64,000 nt of DNA from an uncultured Oscillospiraceae bacterium (GCA_934565655.1 CAKTIE010000004.1:62001-126000), one strand, 5' to 3'. Positions 42,449-52,138 are shown, counted from the first letter of the stretch. Program-made: numbers and translations. The notes: a model not told the origin generated them from the sequence alone.

Positions 42449-43831
42449 TTACGCCAATTTGGACGCTAAATTCTCCACGGCCTCGCCCAGTGCCTCCTCA
42501 AAGGAGGGGTGAGGACGCATGACAGTCAATAGCTGCTCCACCGTCAGACGGTTCACCATGGCGGTGCTCAGCTGAGAGATCATGTCACTGGCGTGCTGGC
42601 ACATGAGCTGTGCACCGATAAGCGCGTGGGTGTCCGTGCGCGCCACCAGCTTCATGAAGCAGCGTCCCGGGTCTTCTATGATGGTGCGGGCGTTGCTGAA
42701 CAGGGTACACTTGCCGGACACGGTGGGAATGCCCTGCTCCCTGGCCTCGGCCTCGGTGAGTCCCACTACGGCGATCTCCGGGGCGCTGTAAATGCAGCTG
42801 GGGATCACGTTCAGATCGATGCTGCCTTTGCTGCCGCACATCCGCTCCACGCAGTCCGTGCCTTGTGCCGCGGCCACATGAGCCAGCTGCACGGCGGCGG
42901 ATGCGTCGCCAATGGCGTACACGCCGGGGATGCTGGTCTGATAGCTTTCGTCCACCAGCAGCCGTTTACCGTTCAGCGCCGGGGTCAGTCCCTCGGCAAA
43001 CAGACCGTCGAAATACGCCCGGCGGCCAATGGCACACAGCACCTTCTCGCCGGTGACGGTCAGCTCCTTGCCCTTCTGCTCCAGATGGACGCAAAGACCG
43101 TCCACCGTCTGCTCCACAGACTGCACCATGGCGGAGGTCAGCACCTCCACGCCCTGCTTTTTCAGGATCTGCGCCAGATTCTGTCCCAGCTCGCGATCCA
43201 GCTGGGGCAGCAGGTTGGCCATGCCCTCCACCAGCGTTACCTGACAGCCGAGGTGACTGTAAAACGTGGCGAATTCCACGCCGATAACGCCGCCGCCGAT
43301 AATGACGATGGACTGATACGGTGTGTCCGTGCCCTCCAACAGCTCGTCGGAGGTCATAACGCCGGGCAGCTCCAGTCCGGGAATGGGCGGCCGGACATTC
43401 ACCGAGCCGGTGGCGGCCAGAATGCGCTCCGCGGTATACCGTGTCACCGCGCCGTCCGCACCGGTGACATCCACCTGACCGGGGGCGGCGATCTGCGCCG
43501 TACCCTCGATAACGTCCACCTTTGCGCCCTTCAGCAGCGCGTGGATGCCGGAGCGCAGCTTCTCGCTGACGCTGCGCTTGAAAGCGAACATCTCGCCGAT
43601 GTCGTAGGAAAGACTGCCGTGAATGCCTATGCCGGCGCCGTTCACGGCATCGTAATAGACCTGAGAGGCGTGGAGCAGCGTCTTGGTAGGGATGCAGCCC
43701 CGGTTCAGGCAGGTGCCGCCCACCTCCCGGCGCTCCACAATGGCAGTATGCAGCCCCAGCTTGGCGGCGCGCAGCGCGGCGGTGTACCCGCCGGGGCCTG
43801 CGCCGATGACGATCAACTGATAGTCAGACAT
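42449..43831 (-). CDS. lpdA: Dihydrolipoamide dehydrogenase (L protein)
   Basis: A 460-residue flavoprotein that reoxidises the dihydrolipoyl arm of GcvH with NAD+. FAD motif GAGPGGYTAALRAA, redox disulfide GGTCLNRGCIPTK, NAD motif IIGGGVIGVEFA, and C-terminal HPHPSFEE-type motif (MRPHPSFEEALGEA) are all present. It is in the glycine cleavage operon, 19 bp after lplA. Confidence 0.95.
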   Translation of the reverse strand: MSDYQLIVIGAGPGGYTAALRAAKLGLHTAIVERREVGGTCLNRGCIPTKTLLHASQVYYDAVNGAGIGIHGSLSYDIGEMFAFKRSVSEKLRSGIHALLKGAKVDVIEGTAQIAAPGQVDVTGADGAVTRYTAERILAATGSVNVRPPIPGLELPGVMTSDELLEGTDTPYQSIVIIGGGVIGVEFATFYSHLGCQVTLVEGMANLLPQLDRELGQNLAQILKKQGVEVLTSAMVQSVEQTVDGLCVHLEQKGKELTVTGEKVLCAIGRRAYFDGLFAEGLTPALNGKRLLVDESYQTSIPGVYAIGDASAAVQLAHVAAAQGTDCVERMCGSKGSIDLNVIPSCIYSAPEIAVVGLTEAEAREQGIPTVSGKCTLFSNARTIIEDPGRCFMKLVARTDTHALIGAQLMCQHASDMISQLSTAMVNRLTVEQLLTVMRPHPSFEEALGEAVENLASKLA

Positions 43832-43850
43832 AGGAGTACCTCCTGTGTTT

Positions 43851-44837
43851 TCAGATGTTTTGTGCGCGGATGAGACGGCACAGATCGCCCTTGATCTCCT
43901 CCGCCACCGCCGCGCCCTCTATGGCGCGGCACAGAGTTTCGGCGGAAAACGCGCAGCCGTTGAGAGCGCCCTCCAGCACGGCGGACAGTTCCGCATCCAT
44001 GGCGTCGGTATACACCGCCGCATCGCGGCAGCTGCCGTGCTCCACACGCAGGTGCAGGCTCACCTCGCCCCATGGGAACTTATCCCCGCAGGCAAAGTCC
44101 AGCGGCGCGCTGCGGCCATAGACCCAATCCCGGCTGCTGAACTGCGCATACAGCGCGTCCAGCGCATCGTGGTCGAAGTCCTGCTCCTGCAGCGGCACAG
44201 CCGTCAGGCCGTAGACCTGCTCAAATGCCCGGTTCATGGCCTCCGCCATCTTTTCGATGGTCAGATCGGGGCACAGCTCCCGCAGGTTTACCACGCGGGA
44301 ACGCACAGAATCCACGCCCTTGCTGGCGATCTTGGCGGTAGAGGGGCTGAGATACCGCCCCATCTTCGTCATATCGGCGTCTACCAGCAGTGTGCCGTTG
44401 TGGAATGCCCTGCCGTTGTGGGAGAAAAAGGAGTTGCCGGAGAACTTCCGCCCCTCGGCCAGCAGATCGTTGCGCCCGGACAGCTCCGCCCTGAGCCCCA
44501 GCAGACGGCAGGCCGTGAGAATGACCTGCTGCTGCCGGGGGAGATCGTAGTTTTTCTCTGTGACGCTGAACGTAAAGTTCAGGTTCCCCATATCGTGAAA
44601 CACCGCGCCGCCGCCGGAGAGACGCCGTGCCAGTACACCGCCTTCCTGCTCCAGAAGGCCGGTGCGGCACTCCTTCCAGGCGTTTTGATTGCGGCCGATG
44701 ACGACTGTGTTCTGATTCTGCCACAGGTAGAGAATGCAGGCATCCTCCGGCACAGTCTCGGTAAGATACTGCTCCAGCGCCAGATTGCGATAGGGGTCTG
44801 TGCCGCTGCCGGAATAGGTGTAAAGTCTCCGTATCAT
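43851..44837 (-). CDS. lplA: Lipoate-protein ligase
   Basis: A 328-residue ligase that activates lipoate with ATP and attaches it to GcvH. Motifs: RRLSGGGAVFHDMGNLNFTF (lipoyl-AMP site) and KFSGNSFFSHNGRAFHNGTLLVD, with the C-terminal accessory domain. It overlaps gcvPB by four bases, indicating a dedicated role in making the lipoyl H protein. Confidence 0.92.
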   Translation of the reverse strand: MIRRLYTYSGSGTDPYRNLALEQYLTETVPEDACILYLWQNQNTVVIGRNQNAWKECRTGLLEQEGGVLARRLSGGGAVFHDMGNLNFTFSVTEKNYDLPRQQQVILTACRLLGLRAELSGRNDLLAEGRKFSGNSFFSHNGRAFHNGTLLVDADMTKMGRYLSPSTAKIASKGVDSVRSRVVNLRELCPDLTIEKMAEAMNRAFEQVYGLTAVPLQEQDFDHDALDALYAQFSSRDWVYGRSAPLDFACGDKFPWGEVSLHLRVEHGSCRDAAVYTDAMDAELSAVLEGALNGCAFSAETLCRAIEGAAVAEEIKGDLCRLIRAQNI

Positions 44838-46237
44838 GCGTTTCTCCAGCGCACCACGGGATGCCGGGCGGCCTGTACCTCGTCGGGGCGTCCGATGGGC
44901 ATATTGTGGGGCGCGGTGTGCATGGACTCCGCATCCTCAAAGGCCTTGTGATACAGCTTGCGCAGCACCTCAGCCGCGTGCTCCAGCGTCTCGGGGCCTT
45001 CCGTTTCCGTGGGCTCCAGCATCAGCGCCTCGTGGACGATCAGCGGGAAGTACATGGTGGGGGGATGGATGCCCTCGTCGATCAGGGATTTGGCCACATC
45101 CAGCGCGGATACGCCCGTTTCCTTTTTCAGATCGCTGAGATCCAGTACGAACTCATGCATGCAGATGCGGTCATAGGCGGGGGTGTAGGTGCCCTTCAGC
45201 AGGTGCATGAGATAGTTGGCGTTCAGCACGGCGTTCTGTGCGGCCTCGGGGATGCCCTCGCGGCCCAGCGTCAGCAGATAGGCCAGCGCCCGGACTACCA
45301 CCAGGAAGTTGCCCCGGAAGCCCCGCACCTGAATGTGGCCCGGCTCCTCCGCCAGCGCGCTGTGGGGCAGGTAGGGAGACAGGAAGCTCTTGCAGCCCAC
45401 CGCACCTGCGCCGGGACCGCCGCCGCCGTGAGGCGTGGCGAAGGTCTTGTGCAGGTTCATGTGGATGCAGTCAAAGCCCATGTCGCCGGGGCGGACAACG
45501 CCCATGACGGCATTCAGGTTGGCGCCGTCGTAGTAGCACAGGCCGCCAGCCTCGTGGACAAGGCGGGTGATCTCCAGAATGTTGTGGTCAAAGATGCCCA
45601 CAGTGTTGGGGTTGGTCAGCATCAGACCGGCGGTGTCCTCGCCCAGCACGGCGCGGAGCGCATCCAGATCCACGCAGCCGTCAGGGCCGGAGGCGATGTT
45701 CACCACCTGATAGCCGCACATGGCGGCGGTGGCGGGGTTGGTGCCGTGGGCGCTGTCGGGCACGATGATCTTGGTGCGCTTGTGGTCGCCCCGTGCGTCG
45801 TGATACTGCTTGATCAGCAGCACGCCGGTAAACTCGCCGTGCGCGCCGGCGGCAGGCTGGAAGGTCATGTCGTCCATGCCGGTGATCTCGCACAGGTAGG
45901 ACTTGGCAGTATCCAGCACTTCCTGAACGCCCTGCTGGTCGGCGGCGGGAGCAAGCGGATGGATAGCGGTAAAGCCCTCCAGCGCGGCAACCTCCTCGTC
46001 GATGCGGGGGTTATACTTCATGGTGCAGGAGCCCAGGGGATAGAAGCCGCAGTTCACGCCGTGTACCTGCTTGCAAAGCTCGGTATAATGGCGGGAGATA
46101 TCCGTCTCGCTCATCTCCGGCAGGGCGGGCTTCGTCTCACGCTGCAAGGAAGCGGGCAGCTTGACCTCAGGCACGTCGCAGGCGGGCAGAAGGCCGCAAT
46201 GGCGGCCGGGAACGCTCTTTTCAAAAATCAGCTTCAT
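44834..46237 (-). CDS. gcvPB: Glycine dehydrogenase (decarboxylating) subunit 2
   Basis: A 467-residue PLP-binding half of the split P protein. The PLP-lysine lies in MNLHKTFATPHGGGGPGAG; GSCTMKYNP and GANLNAVMG are conserved. With GcvPA it decarboxylates glycine and transfers aminomethyl to lipoyl-GcvH. ATGA overlap with gcvPA. Confidence 0.96.
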   Translation of the reverse strand: MKLIFEKSVPGRHCGLLPACDVPEVKLPASLQRETKPALPEMSETDISRHYTELCKQVHGVNCGFYPLGSCTMKYNPRIDEEVAALEGFTAIHPLAPAADQQGVQEVLDTAKSYLCEITGMDDMTFQPAAGAHGEFTGVLLIKQYHDARGDHKRTKIIVPDSAHGTNPATAAMCGYQVVNIASGPDGCVDLDALRAVLGEDTAGLMLTNPNTVGIFDHNILEITRLVHEAGGLCYYDGANLNAVMGVVRPGDMGFDCIHMNLHKTFATPHGGGGPGAGAVGCKSFLSPYLPHSALAEEPGHIQVRGFRGNFLVVVRALAYLLTLGREGIPEAAQNAVLNANYLMHLLKGTYTPAYDRICMHEFVLDLSDLKKETGVSALDVAKSLIDEGIHPPTMYFPLIVHEALMLEPTETEGPETLEHAAEVLRKLYHKAFEDAESMHTAPHNMPIGRPDEVQAARHPVVRWRNA

Positions 46238-47550
46238 TTTGCCAGCACCTCCTTCACGATGGCAGCGGTCTTGTCCATGGCGTCCCTGGTGACCTTTTCA
46301 GTGGCACACCACAGGATACCGCCCGCAACAGGCAGGCCGCCCAGAATACCGGCATCGGACAGGGCGGCAAGGACTTCCTCCGTTTTGGGCATATCGGTGA
46401 CGAACTCGTGGAAGAAATCGCCGTCATAGCGCAGCTTCACGCCGTCCACGGCGCACAGGGCCTCCGACAGATAGTGGGCCTTGGCCATGGACTGCTCCGC
46501 CGCCTGGGCCATGCCGTCGGGGCCCATGGTGGACATATAGAGTCCGGCAGTCAGGGCGCACAGGGCCTCGTTGGAGCAGATGTTGCTGCTGGCCTTCTCT
46601 CGGCGGATGTGCTGCTCGCGGGCCTGCAGGCTCAGCACATAGGCGCGGCGGCCCTCGGCGTCCGTGGTCTCGCCCACGATGCGGCCGGGCAGCTTGCGCA
46701 TATGCTTTTCGGTGGTGGCCATGTAGCCCAGATACGGGCCGCCCGCTGCCAGCGGCAGGCCGAGGGGCTGACCCTCGCCCACGGCGATATCCGCGCCGCA
46801 GTCACGGGGCGTTTTCATGATGGCCAGCGCCATGGGATTGCAGCCCATGACGTACAGGGCGCCCGCCTCGTGAACTGCCGCGCCCAGGGCCTCCGCGTCC
46901 TCAAACAGGCCGTGGAAGTTGGGTTGCTGCACATAAAAGCTGACAACGTCGGGGGTCAGCAGCTCCCGCAGGGCGTCAAGGTCGGTTTTGCCGTCCTTTT
47001 CCGGAACGATGCGCAGCTCGTCGCCGGTGCCGTAGCAGTAGGTGCGGATGGTGTTGATGGTATCGGGGTGGGCGGCGGCGGACACCAGCGTTACCCGGCG
47101 CTTGCGGTCGCGGCACATGGCGGCAGCCTCGGCGGCGGCGGTCGCGCCGTCATAGACGGAGGCGTTGGACACGTCCATGCCCGTCAGCATGCAGATCATG
47201 GTCTGATACTCGAAGATGGACTGCAAAAGCCCCTGACTCATCTCCGCCTGATAGGGGGTGTAGGCCGTCAGGAATTCTTCCTTGGCGGGGATATACTTGA
47301 CGATGCTGGGAATGTAGTGGTCATAAGCGCCAGCGCCCCGCAAAATCACGTCGTACACGCGGTTCTTATCCGCCATGGCGCGGACGGCTCGGCCTACCTC
47401 CAGCTCGCTCATGCCGGAGGGGATGTTCAGAGAACGATCCAGATACATCTCCGCCGGGACATCGCCGTACAGCTCACGGAAGGAGGAAAGGCCGATGGCC
47501 TTCAGCATTTCCTGCCGCTGCTGAGGCGTAGAGGGGATGTAGCTGCCCAT
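46234..47550 (-). CDS. gcvPA: Glycine dehydrogenase (decarboxylating) subunit 1
   Basis: A 438-residue N-terminal half of the split P protein (YIPSTPQQRQEML, PYQAEMSQGLLQSIFEYQTM, AKDNR-like helix, SNICSNEALCAL). It forms a heterotetramer with GcvPB. ATG 47550 has GGAGGG seven bases upstream and lies one base after the gcvH stop. Confidence 0.96.
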   Translation of the reverse strand: MGSYIPSTPQQRQEMLKAIGLSSFRELYGDVPAEMYLDRSLNIPSGMSELEVGRAVRAMADKNRVYDVILRGAGAYDHYIPSIVKYIPAKEEFLTAYTPYQAEMSQGLLQSIFEYQTMICMLTGMDVSNASVYDGATAAAEAAAMCRDRKRRVTLVSAAAHPDTINTIRTYCYGTGDELRIVPEKDGKTDLDALRELLTPDVVSFYVQQPNFHGLFEDAEALGAAVHEAGALYVMGCNPMALAIMKTPRDCGADIAVGEGQPLGLPLAAGGPYLGYMATTEKHMRKLPGRIVGETTDAEGRRAYVLSLQAREQHIRREKASSNICSNEALCALTAGLYMSTMGPDGMAQAAEQSMAKAHYLSEALCAVDGVKLRYDGDFFHEFVTDMPKTEEVLAALSDAGILGGLPVAGGILWCATEKVTRDAMDKTAAIVKEVLAK

Positions 47551-47551
47551 A

Positions 47552-47929
47552 TCAGCCCTCCTGTGCGCAGAAGGCCTCGTAAGCGGCAGCGTCCAGCAGC
47601 TCCTCGGTGTCGGACACATTCTCCACCTTGATGAGCCATGCGCCGTAGGGATCGCTGTTCAGCTTCTCAGGCGCGTCCAGCAACTCCTCGTTGACGGCGC
47701 ACACGGTGCCGGATACGGGGGACACCAGATCGGACACGGCCTTGACGGACTCCACATCACCGAAGGCCTCACCGGCGGTAACGCTGTCACCCTCGGCGGG
47801 CAGGTTCACGAACACCACATCGCCCAGCGCGTCCTGCGCGAAATCGGAGATGCCGATCACCACAACGCCGTCCTCTTCCTTCATCCACTCGTGATCCTTG
47901 GAATACTTCATTTCAGCGGGAAACAACAT
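47552..47929 (-). CDS. gcvH: Glycine cleavage H protein
   Basis: A 125-residue lipoyl carrier. The lipoylated Lys is in [18 protein letters not shown]. It shuttles the aminomethyl group between P, T and L proteins. Confidence 0.96.
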   Translation of the reverse strand: MLFPAEMKYSKDHEWMKEEDGVVVIGISDFAQDALGDVVFVNLPAEGDSVTAGEAFGDVESVKAVSDLVSPVSGTVCAVNEELLDAPEKLNSDPYGAWLIKVENVSDTEELLDAAAYEAFCAQEG

Positions 47930-47981
47930 GATACTTTACCTCCAAATTTTATTTGTCACTGATAGGTTTTGGTTTTGTGGG

Positions 47982-48005
47982 GCAGCGCCGCCGTTGCGGC
48001 GCTGC
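47982..48005 (-). promoter_or_regulatory. Intercistronic hairpin before gcvH
   Basis: GCAGCGCCGC (47982-47991) pairs perfectly with 47996-48005 around four bases. No U-tract follows on the minus strand, so it is more likely an mRNA processing or stability element. Confidence 0.5.
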
Positions 48006-48020
48006 ATATGGATTTTCTGA

Positions 48021-50666
48021 TTAGAGCGCCTTTTCCGCCAGTTTCTCCAGCGCGGTCTCGAACTGCTCGTCATTGAAGCAGTAGCCCATCTCCAGATGCT
48101 GGCTGCGGAGCTTGGCAACGTCGGGGCCGATCTCCTTGCCCCGCAGGATGCAGTCCGCCATCAGGCTGGCCAGCTGGGCGAACTCCTTCTCACCAAAGCC
48201 GAAGCGGGTCATTTCGCTGACGCCCATACGCAGCGCGCCGGAGGCGGTGAAGCCCTCCTCGTCCGGGGTGGCCTGATAGTTGACGATGACGTTGTTGCGC
48301 TCCAGACGATTGGCGATCTCTGCGCCCTCGCCGTAGCCCACGGAGACGATGACCTGATGGGTCTCGGTATAGTCGATGGCGGGGTCGCCCATCACGTCCA
48401 GCCCCTCGGCCTTCAGGCTTCGGGCGAAGGACTTGGCATTCTGGATGACGGCCTTCTGGTATTCGTCCTTGAACTGATTCATCTCATAGGCGGCCATCAG
48501 CATGCCCACCTGGGTGCCCAGATGGTGGTTGGACACGCTGCCGGGGAAGGTGCGGGTCTCGATGGTCTTCCACAGGCCGTACTTGAGATCCTCTTCCTTG
48601 TAGTTGACGCCGATGACGCCGCGCTGAGGGCCAAAGAAGGTCTTGTGGGTGGAGCCGGTGACGATCTCCGCGCCCTCGGCAAAGGGGTTCTGGAAGTGGT
48701 CGCCGATCAGGCCCAGCACATGAGCCATATCGTACATGATGGTGGTGGGGATCTTCTCCTGATCCACGAACTGCCGGATGGCGGCCACGGGCTCCTTGTG
48801 CAGCACCATGCTCTTGCCGAAGATGATCAGCTCGGGGCGATAGCGCTCGATGAGCTTCTTGGTCTCCTCCACGTCCATCTTATAGGGGTTGTCGGCGCAG
48901 ACGGGGAAGTTCACCACGGCGGGCTTTTCGGTGACGGGGTCGATGGCGATGTAGTCATGCAGCGCGCCCATGGGCTGGGCGGACAGGTGGCCGCCCTTGA
49001 TGATGTGGTTGTTCATCACATAGCCAAGGCGCTTGGCCTCCACCTTCCGGTCGAAGCGGTTCTTCCAGTCCATCAGAGAGGAGAACACCGCCATGTTGGA
49101 CATCTGGCCGCTGAGAGTACGGGTCTCTACCTCGGTGCAGCCGAAGTAGGCGCGCATCTCCTCCACCAGAAGCTGCTCCACCTTGTCGATGAACTCCGTA
49201 CCCTGATAGTAGAAGATATCCTTATCGTAGAAGGCCAGCACCTTCTTGTGCTCGGCGTAGCGGCAGCAGGGATCGCTGCCGGACAGGATGCGGACGGCGC
49301 GGCTGGGCGTATTCTCGGAGGGGATCAGGTTGATACACTGCTCCTGCCGCCACTGGTGGTTCTCCAGCGCCTTCGTCAGCAGCTCCAGTGCCTTGGGAGC
49401 GCGGTCGCCGCTGCCCACCTTGTGTTCCTCCTCCTGCATGCCGTAGATGAGGGGACGGGCGTAGGGAGGTGCGGCCACGCTCATGTGGCGGGCGGGGATG
49501 ACGGCCTTCAGCCGCTTGCCGCGGACGTCCACCTCCACGGTGTCATCCTCCAGAATGTCGCTGTTGATGTAGCACAGGCCGATGGCGCGCTTGCCGCTGG
49601 CCTCCAGGATCACGGTCTCAAGACCCTCGCCCTCGCTCTTGAAGTAGGGCACCATGGTGCCGCTGGTGACCCAGCCCACCAGCTTATCCCCCTGATAGAT
49701 CTCCATCCCGGCACGCATGACGCCGCGATCCAGCAGGGCGATAGGCGCGATCTTCCGGGGCAGGACGTTCAGGTCACTGAAGTCACGATCCATATGCCTG
49801 ACGAAGGACTCGTGCTGCTTTTCCAGCGCCTTGCGGCCGATGAAGTCGCCCTTTTCGGCGGCAAAGCTGACGGCGAACTTGGACAGAGGTACGGCGAAAA
49901 TGGGAATTTCGCTGCCGTCGGGCGCATTGCCCATCTCGTGACCGTACAGGGGCAGGGCGGCCTCCAGACGCAGGGTATCGCGGGCGCCCAGACCGGCGGG
50001 ACGTGCGCCCAGCTCGATCAGGCGGTTCCACAGCCACGCGGCATCCTCGCTGCGGACATAGACCTCATAGCCCAGCGGCTCGCCGGTGTAGCCGGTCTTG
50101 GCGACGCGGGCGGTGTGGCCCTCCAGCGTAACGGTGCCCAGGGCATTCTTCATGGGCTCGGTCAGCTGTGCGCCACCGGCCAGCGCCGTCAGCATCTCCT
50201 TGCACTTGGGGCCCTGCACCGCGATGGCGGCCCACTTATCTGTGATGTTCTCGATCTGGCAGTCGAAGCCCTTCAGCGCTTCGTACAGGTGGGCCAGATC
50301 CTTGTCGGTATTGGCGGCGTTCACCACCAGCAGATAGCTGTCCTCCTCAAAGAGGTACAGATAGGCATCGTCCACCGCGCCGCCATCGTTGTCGGGAATG
50401 ATGCAGTACTGGGCCATGTTCAGATCCAGTGCGCTGACGTTGCTGGACAGCACATGCTGCAAAAACGCCTTGCGCTCCGCTCCGGTAATGCGCAGGCGGC
50501 CCATGTGGGACACGTCGAACAGGCTGCACACCTGACGGGTATACAGATGCTCGGCAATGATGCCGCTGGGATACTGAATGGGCATCTCCCATCCGCCGAA
50601 GTCCACCAGCTCCGCGCCGGCGGCCACATGGATGTCATACAGCTGGGTACGCTTCAGTTCGCTCAT
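48021..50666 (-). CDS. gcvT-glyA: Fused aminomethyltransferase (GcvT) and serine hydroxymethyltransferase (GlyA)
   Basis: An 881-residue bifunctional protein. Residues 1-360 are GcvT (T protein: LYDIHVAAGAELVDFGGWEMPI, ARDTLRLEAALPLYGHEM, TSGTMVPYF), which releases ammonia and makes methylene-THF from the aminomethyl arm. Residues about 410-881 are a SHMT-type PLP enzyme (INLIPSENTPS, GSTHKTFFGPQRG with the PLP-lysine), which would convert the methylene-THF and glycine to serine. No stop or frameshift separates the two. Fusion would channel methylene-THF. ATG 50666 has AGGAGG eight bases upstream. First gene of the operon, behind a glycine riboswitch. Confidence 0.9.
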   Translation of the reverse strand: MSELKRTQLYDIHVAAGAELVDFGGWEMPIQYPSGIIAEHLYTRQVCSLFDVSHMGRLRITGAERKAFLQHVLSSNVSALDLNMAQYCIIPDNDGGAVDDAYLYLFEEDSYLLVVNAANTDKDLAHLYEALKGFDCQIENITDKWAAIAVQGPKCKEMLTALAGGAQLTEPMKNALGTVTLEGHTARVAKTGYTGEPLGYEVYVRSEDAAWLWNRLIELGARPAGLGARDTLRLEAALPLYGHEMGNAPDGSEIPIFAVPLSKFAVSFAAEKGDFIGRKALEKQHESFVRHMDRDFSDLNVLPRKIAPIALLDRGVMRAGMEIYQGDKLVGWVTSGTMVPYFKSEGEGLETVILEASGKRAIGLCYINSDILEDDTVEVDVRGKRLKAVIPARHMSVAAPPYARPLIYGMQEEEHKVGSGDRAPKALELLTKALENHQWRQEQCINLIPSENTPSRAVRILSGSDPCCRYAEHKKVLAFYDKDIFYYQGTEFIDKVEQLLVEEMRAYFGCTEVETRTLSGQMSNMAVFSSLMDWKNRFDRKVEAKRLGYVMNNHIIKGGHLSAQPMGALHDYIAIDPVTEKPAVVNFPVCADNPYKMDVEETKKLIERYRPELIIFGKSMVLHKEPVAAIRQFVDQEKIPTTIMYDMAHVLGLIGDHFQNPFAEGAEIVTGSTHKTFFGPQRGVIGVNYKEEDLKYGLWKTIETRTFPGSVSNHHLGTQVGMLMAAYEMNQFKDEYQKAVIQNAKSFARSLKAEGLDVMGDPAIDYTETHQVIVSVGYGEGAEIANRLERNNVIVNYQATPDEEGFTASGALRMGVSEMTRFGFGEKEFAQLASLMADCILRGKEIGPDVAKLRSQHLEMGYCFNDEQFETALEKLAEKAL

Positions 50667-50706
50667 ACGTTTTTCCTCCTTAAAGATCGTTTCTTTTTTG
50701 GCAGCA

Positions 50707-50905
50707 AAAAAGGACACAAAACCGCGCTTTACGGCTTTGTGCCCCCGTTGAGTTACCTGAGAGATTCCCTCCGCTATGGGAGGTTGCACCTTCGGTGGTC
50801 GGGCGTTGCCGTCCGGCCTTTTCGGAGTATCGTCCGGAACCGGTCCTTTTGCCTGAGAGCTTCTGCGTTCCCCTTCGGCGCCGCCTGCGGCGGTCTCTCC
50901 CGATC
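50707..50905 (-). promoter_or_regulatory. Tandem glycine riboswitch with terminator stem
   Basis: Two aptamers read on the minus strand: the first (about 50905-50826) contains GGGAGAGACCGCC and GAAGCTCTCAGGCAAAAGGA; the second (about 50823-50745) contains CCGAAGGTGCAACC and GGAATCTCTCAGGTAAC. A stem with T-tract (50745-50702) follows, ending in TCCTTTTTTG. Glycine should favour antitermination and switch on the gcv operon. Confidence 0.92.
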
Positions 50906-50929
50906 CCATCGTCCGATCGATATGAAGTT

Positions 50930-50989
50930 ACGGCAGAGGAAACTGTTTCCTCTGCCGTGATTGTATCATCCGAAAAGCAAATTTGTCAA
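50930..50989 (-). promoter_or_regulatory. Promoter of the gcv operon with 14-bp palindrome
   Basis: Minus-strand TTGACA (50989-50984), 18 bp, TACAAT (50965-50960). A perfect palindrome with arms ACGGCAGAGGAAAC and GTTTCCTCTGCCGT spans 50930-50958, covering the start point. It may be an operator or a 5'-end hairpin. Confidence 0.75.
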
Positions 50990-51211
50990 GACTGAATTCC
51001 TGCGGCCTTGTGATGTTTTATTGATTACAACAGCACAAAGTGTACCGTTTCTCGCACGATCGGAAAGCTGTTCCACATATGTGTACCGTGTGGGCAGGCG
51101 CATGCGTTGCTTTCGTTCTGCCGGGCCGCTGTGCGATAACACTGGTCATCAGTTCCCCTTGGCCGCTTATCATGCAAGCATTGATGGGAGAGAAAAAATT
51201 TTCTCTCCCTC
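50990..51211. other. Intergenic stretch with nothing recognised
   Basis: Between the gcv promoter and the next promoter I see no gene, RNA or repeat. Confidence 0.5.
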
Positions 51212-51261
51212 TTGACAAGTAACCACTCGGTAACTATAATCAAAGTTACCGAGTGGTTACT
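51212..51261 (+). promoter_or_regulatory. Promoter embedded in a 17-bp perfect inverted repeat
   Basis: TTGACA (51212-51217), 17 bp, TATAAT (51235-51240). The 17-bp spacer AGTAACCACTCGGTAAC (51218-51234) is exactly repeated in inverse at 51245-51261, so one repeat arm is the spacer and the other covers the start point. This is typical of a strongly repressed (for example TetR-type) promoter. Confidence 0.8.
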
Positions 51262-51287
51262 TTTTGCGCGGCCAAAGTGCGGCATGA

Positions 51288-51479
51288 GAGCATATCAACG
51301 CGAAAGATTTTGCCATTGAAACCAGACAGCCGGTGTTGAGACGCAGTGCTGATCACAGAGACGATCGTGTACTGGGTCTTATTTTTGAGAGAGATAATGC
51401 TAAGATGCTCCACGTTGGGGAGCGTATCAAAATGGAAAACCTGAGCGCCGTACTGGATTGGTACAGTGCGCAGCGATAA
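51288..51479 (+). pseudogene. Unrecognised open stretch, probably a broken gene
   Basis: Reads KDFAIETRQPVLRRSADH then VLGLIFERDNAKMLHVGER and ends DWYSAQR. There is no credible start in this frame; an ATG at 51284 in the neighbouring frame stops after 11 codons, so a one-base indel could have broken it. It sits where the first gene after the repressed promoter would be. Family unknown. Confidence 0.35.
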
Positions 51480-51497
51480 GAATTGGAGGAATTGCTC

Positions 51498-51713
51498 ATG
51501 TTGTGTCCGAAATGCGGAAAAGAAATGAGAACGGGTTATTTGTTCAGCAGCAAGGACGGCGCATTCAGCTTTGCATACGAAGTGCCGGGTGCGCTGGAAA
51601 ATGCCGGAAGAGCTGAGGGCTTTGTAAAGCTTACCGGGCTGAAGACCGGCGGCCGCGCAAGCGTGAAGGCCTGCTGCTGTGATGCGTGCAGAACCATCAC
51701 GATTTCGTATTAA
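51498..51713 (+). CDS. Small zinc-ribbon protein
   Basis: A 71-residue protein with two CxxC pairs (MLCPKCGKEM and CCCDACRTI). Such proteins of unknown function are common in Firmicutes. ATG 51498 has GGAGG eight bases upstream. First intact gene of the three-gene plus-strand operon. Confidence 0.7.
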   Translation: MLCPKCGKEMRTGYLFSSKDGAFSFAYEVPGALENAGRAEGFVKLTGLKTGGRASVKACCCDACRTITISY

Positions 51714-51727
51714 GAGGGGAAGATAAA

Positions 51728-52138
51728 ATGAAGCTCTATTTTGGAAACGCCGTCACGACGGCGACGACGGTTATGATCCTTGCCCTGCTGGGCTTTATCG
51801 GCTGGTCGGTTTTTCACCGCGCCGGTATTCAGTACTGGGGACGCAGAAGTGCCATTCTGCTGATTTTCGGTCTTGTGGTGTGCTGCTTTGCGGCGGCGCG
51901 GGACGGACTGGACAAGACCATCCAGCATGCCGTTGACGGCAGCTGCGCACCGGGCCTGTTTCCGCTGGTCAGCGTACCTACCATCGTCGGCTGCATCGGC
52001 GCGCTGCTGATCATCATTGCCGCCATTGCCACGCCGATTGCCAAAACGCAGCGTGTGCGTGAGGTCTGGTTTTATCTCATGTCCGGCGGCGCGGTGCTGA
52101 AGATCGTGACGATGGAGATCACGCGGATCATGCTCTGA
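51728..52138 (+). CDS. Integral membrane protein of unknown function
   Basis: A 136-residue protein with three to four hydrophobic segments (about 8-25, 33-50, 72-95, 108-125). It starts 14 bp after the zinc-ribbon gene. Family not recognised. Confidence 0.65.
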   Translation: MKLYFGNAVTTATTVMILALLGFIGWSVFHRAGIQYWGRRSAILLIFGLVVCCFAAARDGLDKTIQHAVDGSCAPGLFPLVSVPTIVGCIGALLIIIAAIATPIAKTQRVREVWFYLMSGGAVLKIVTMEITRIML

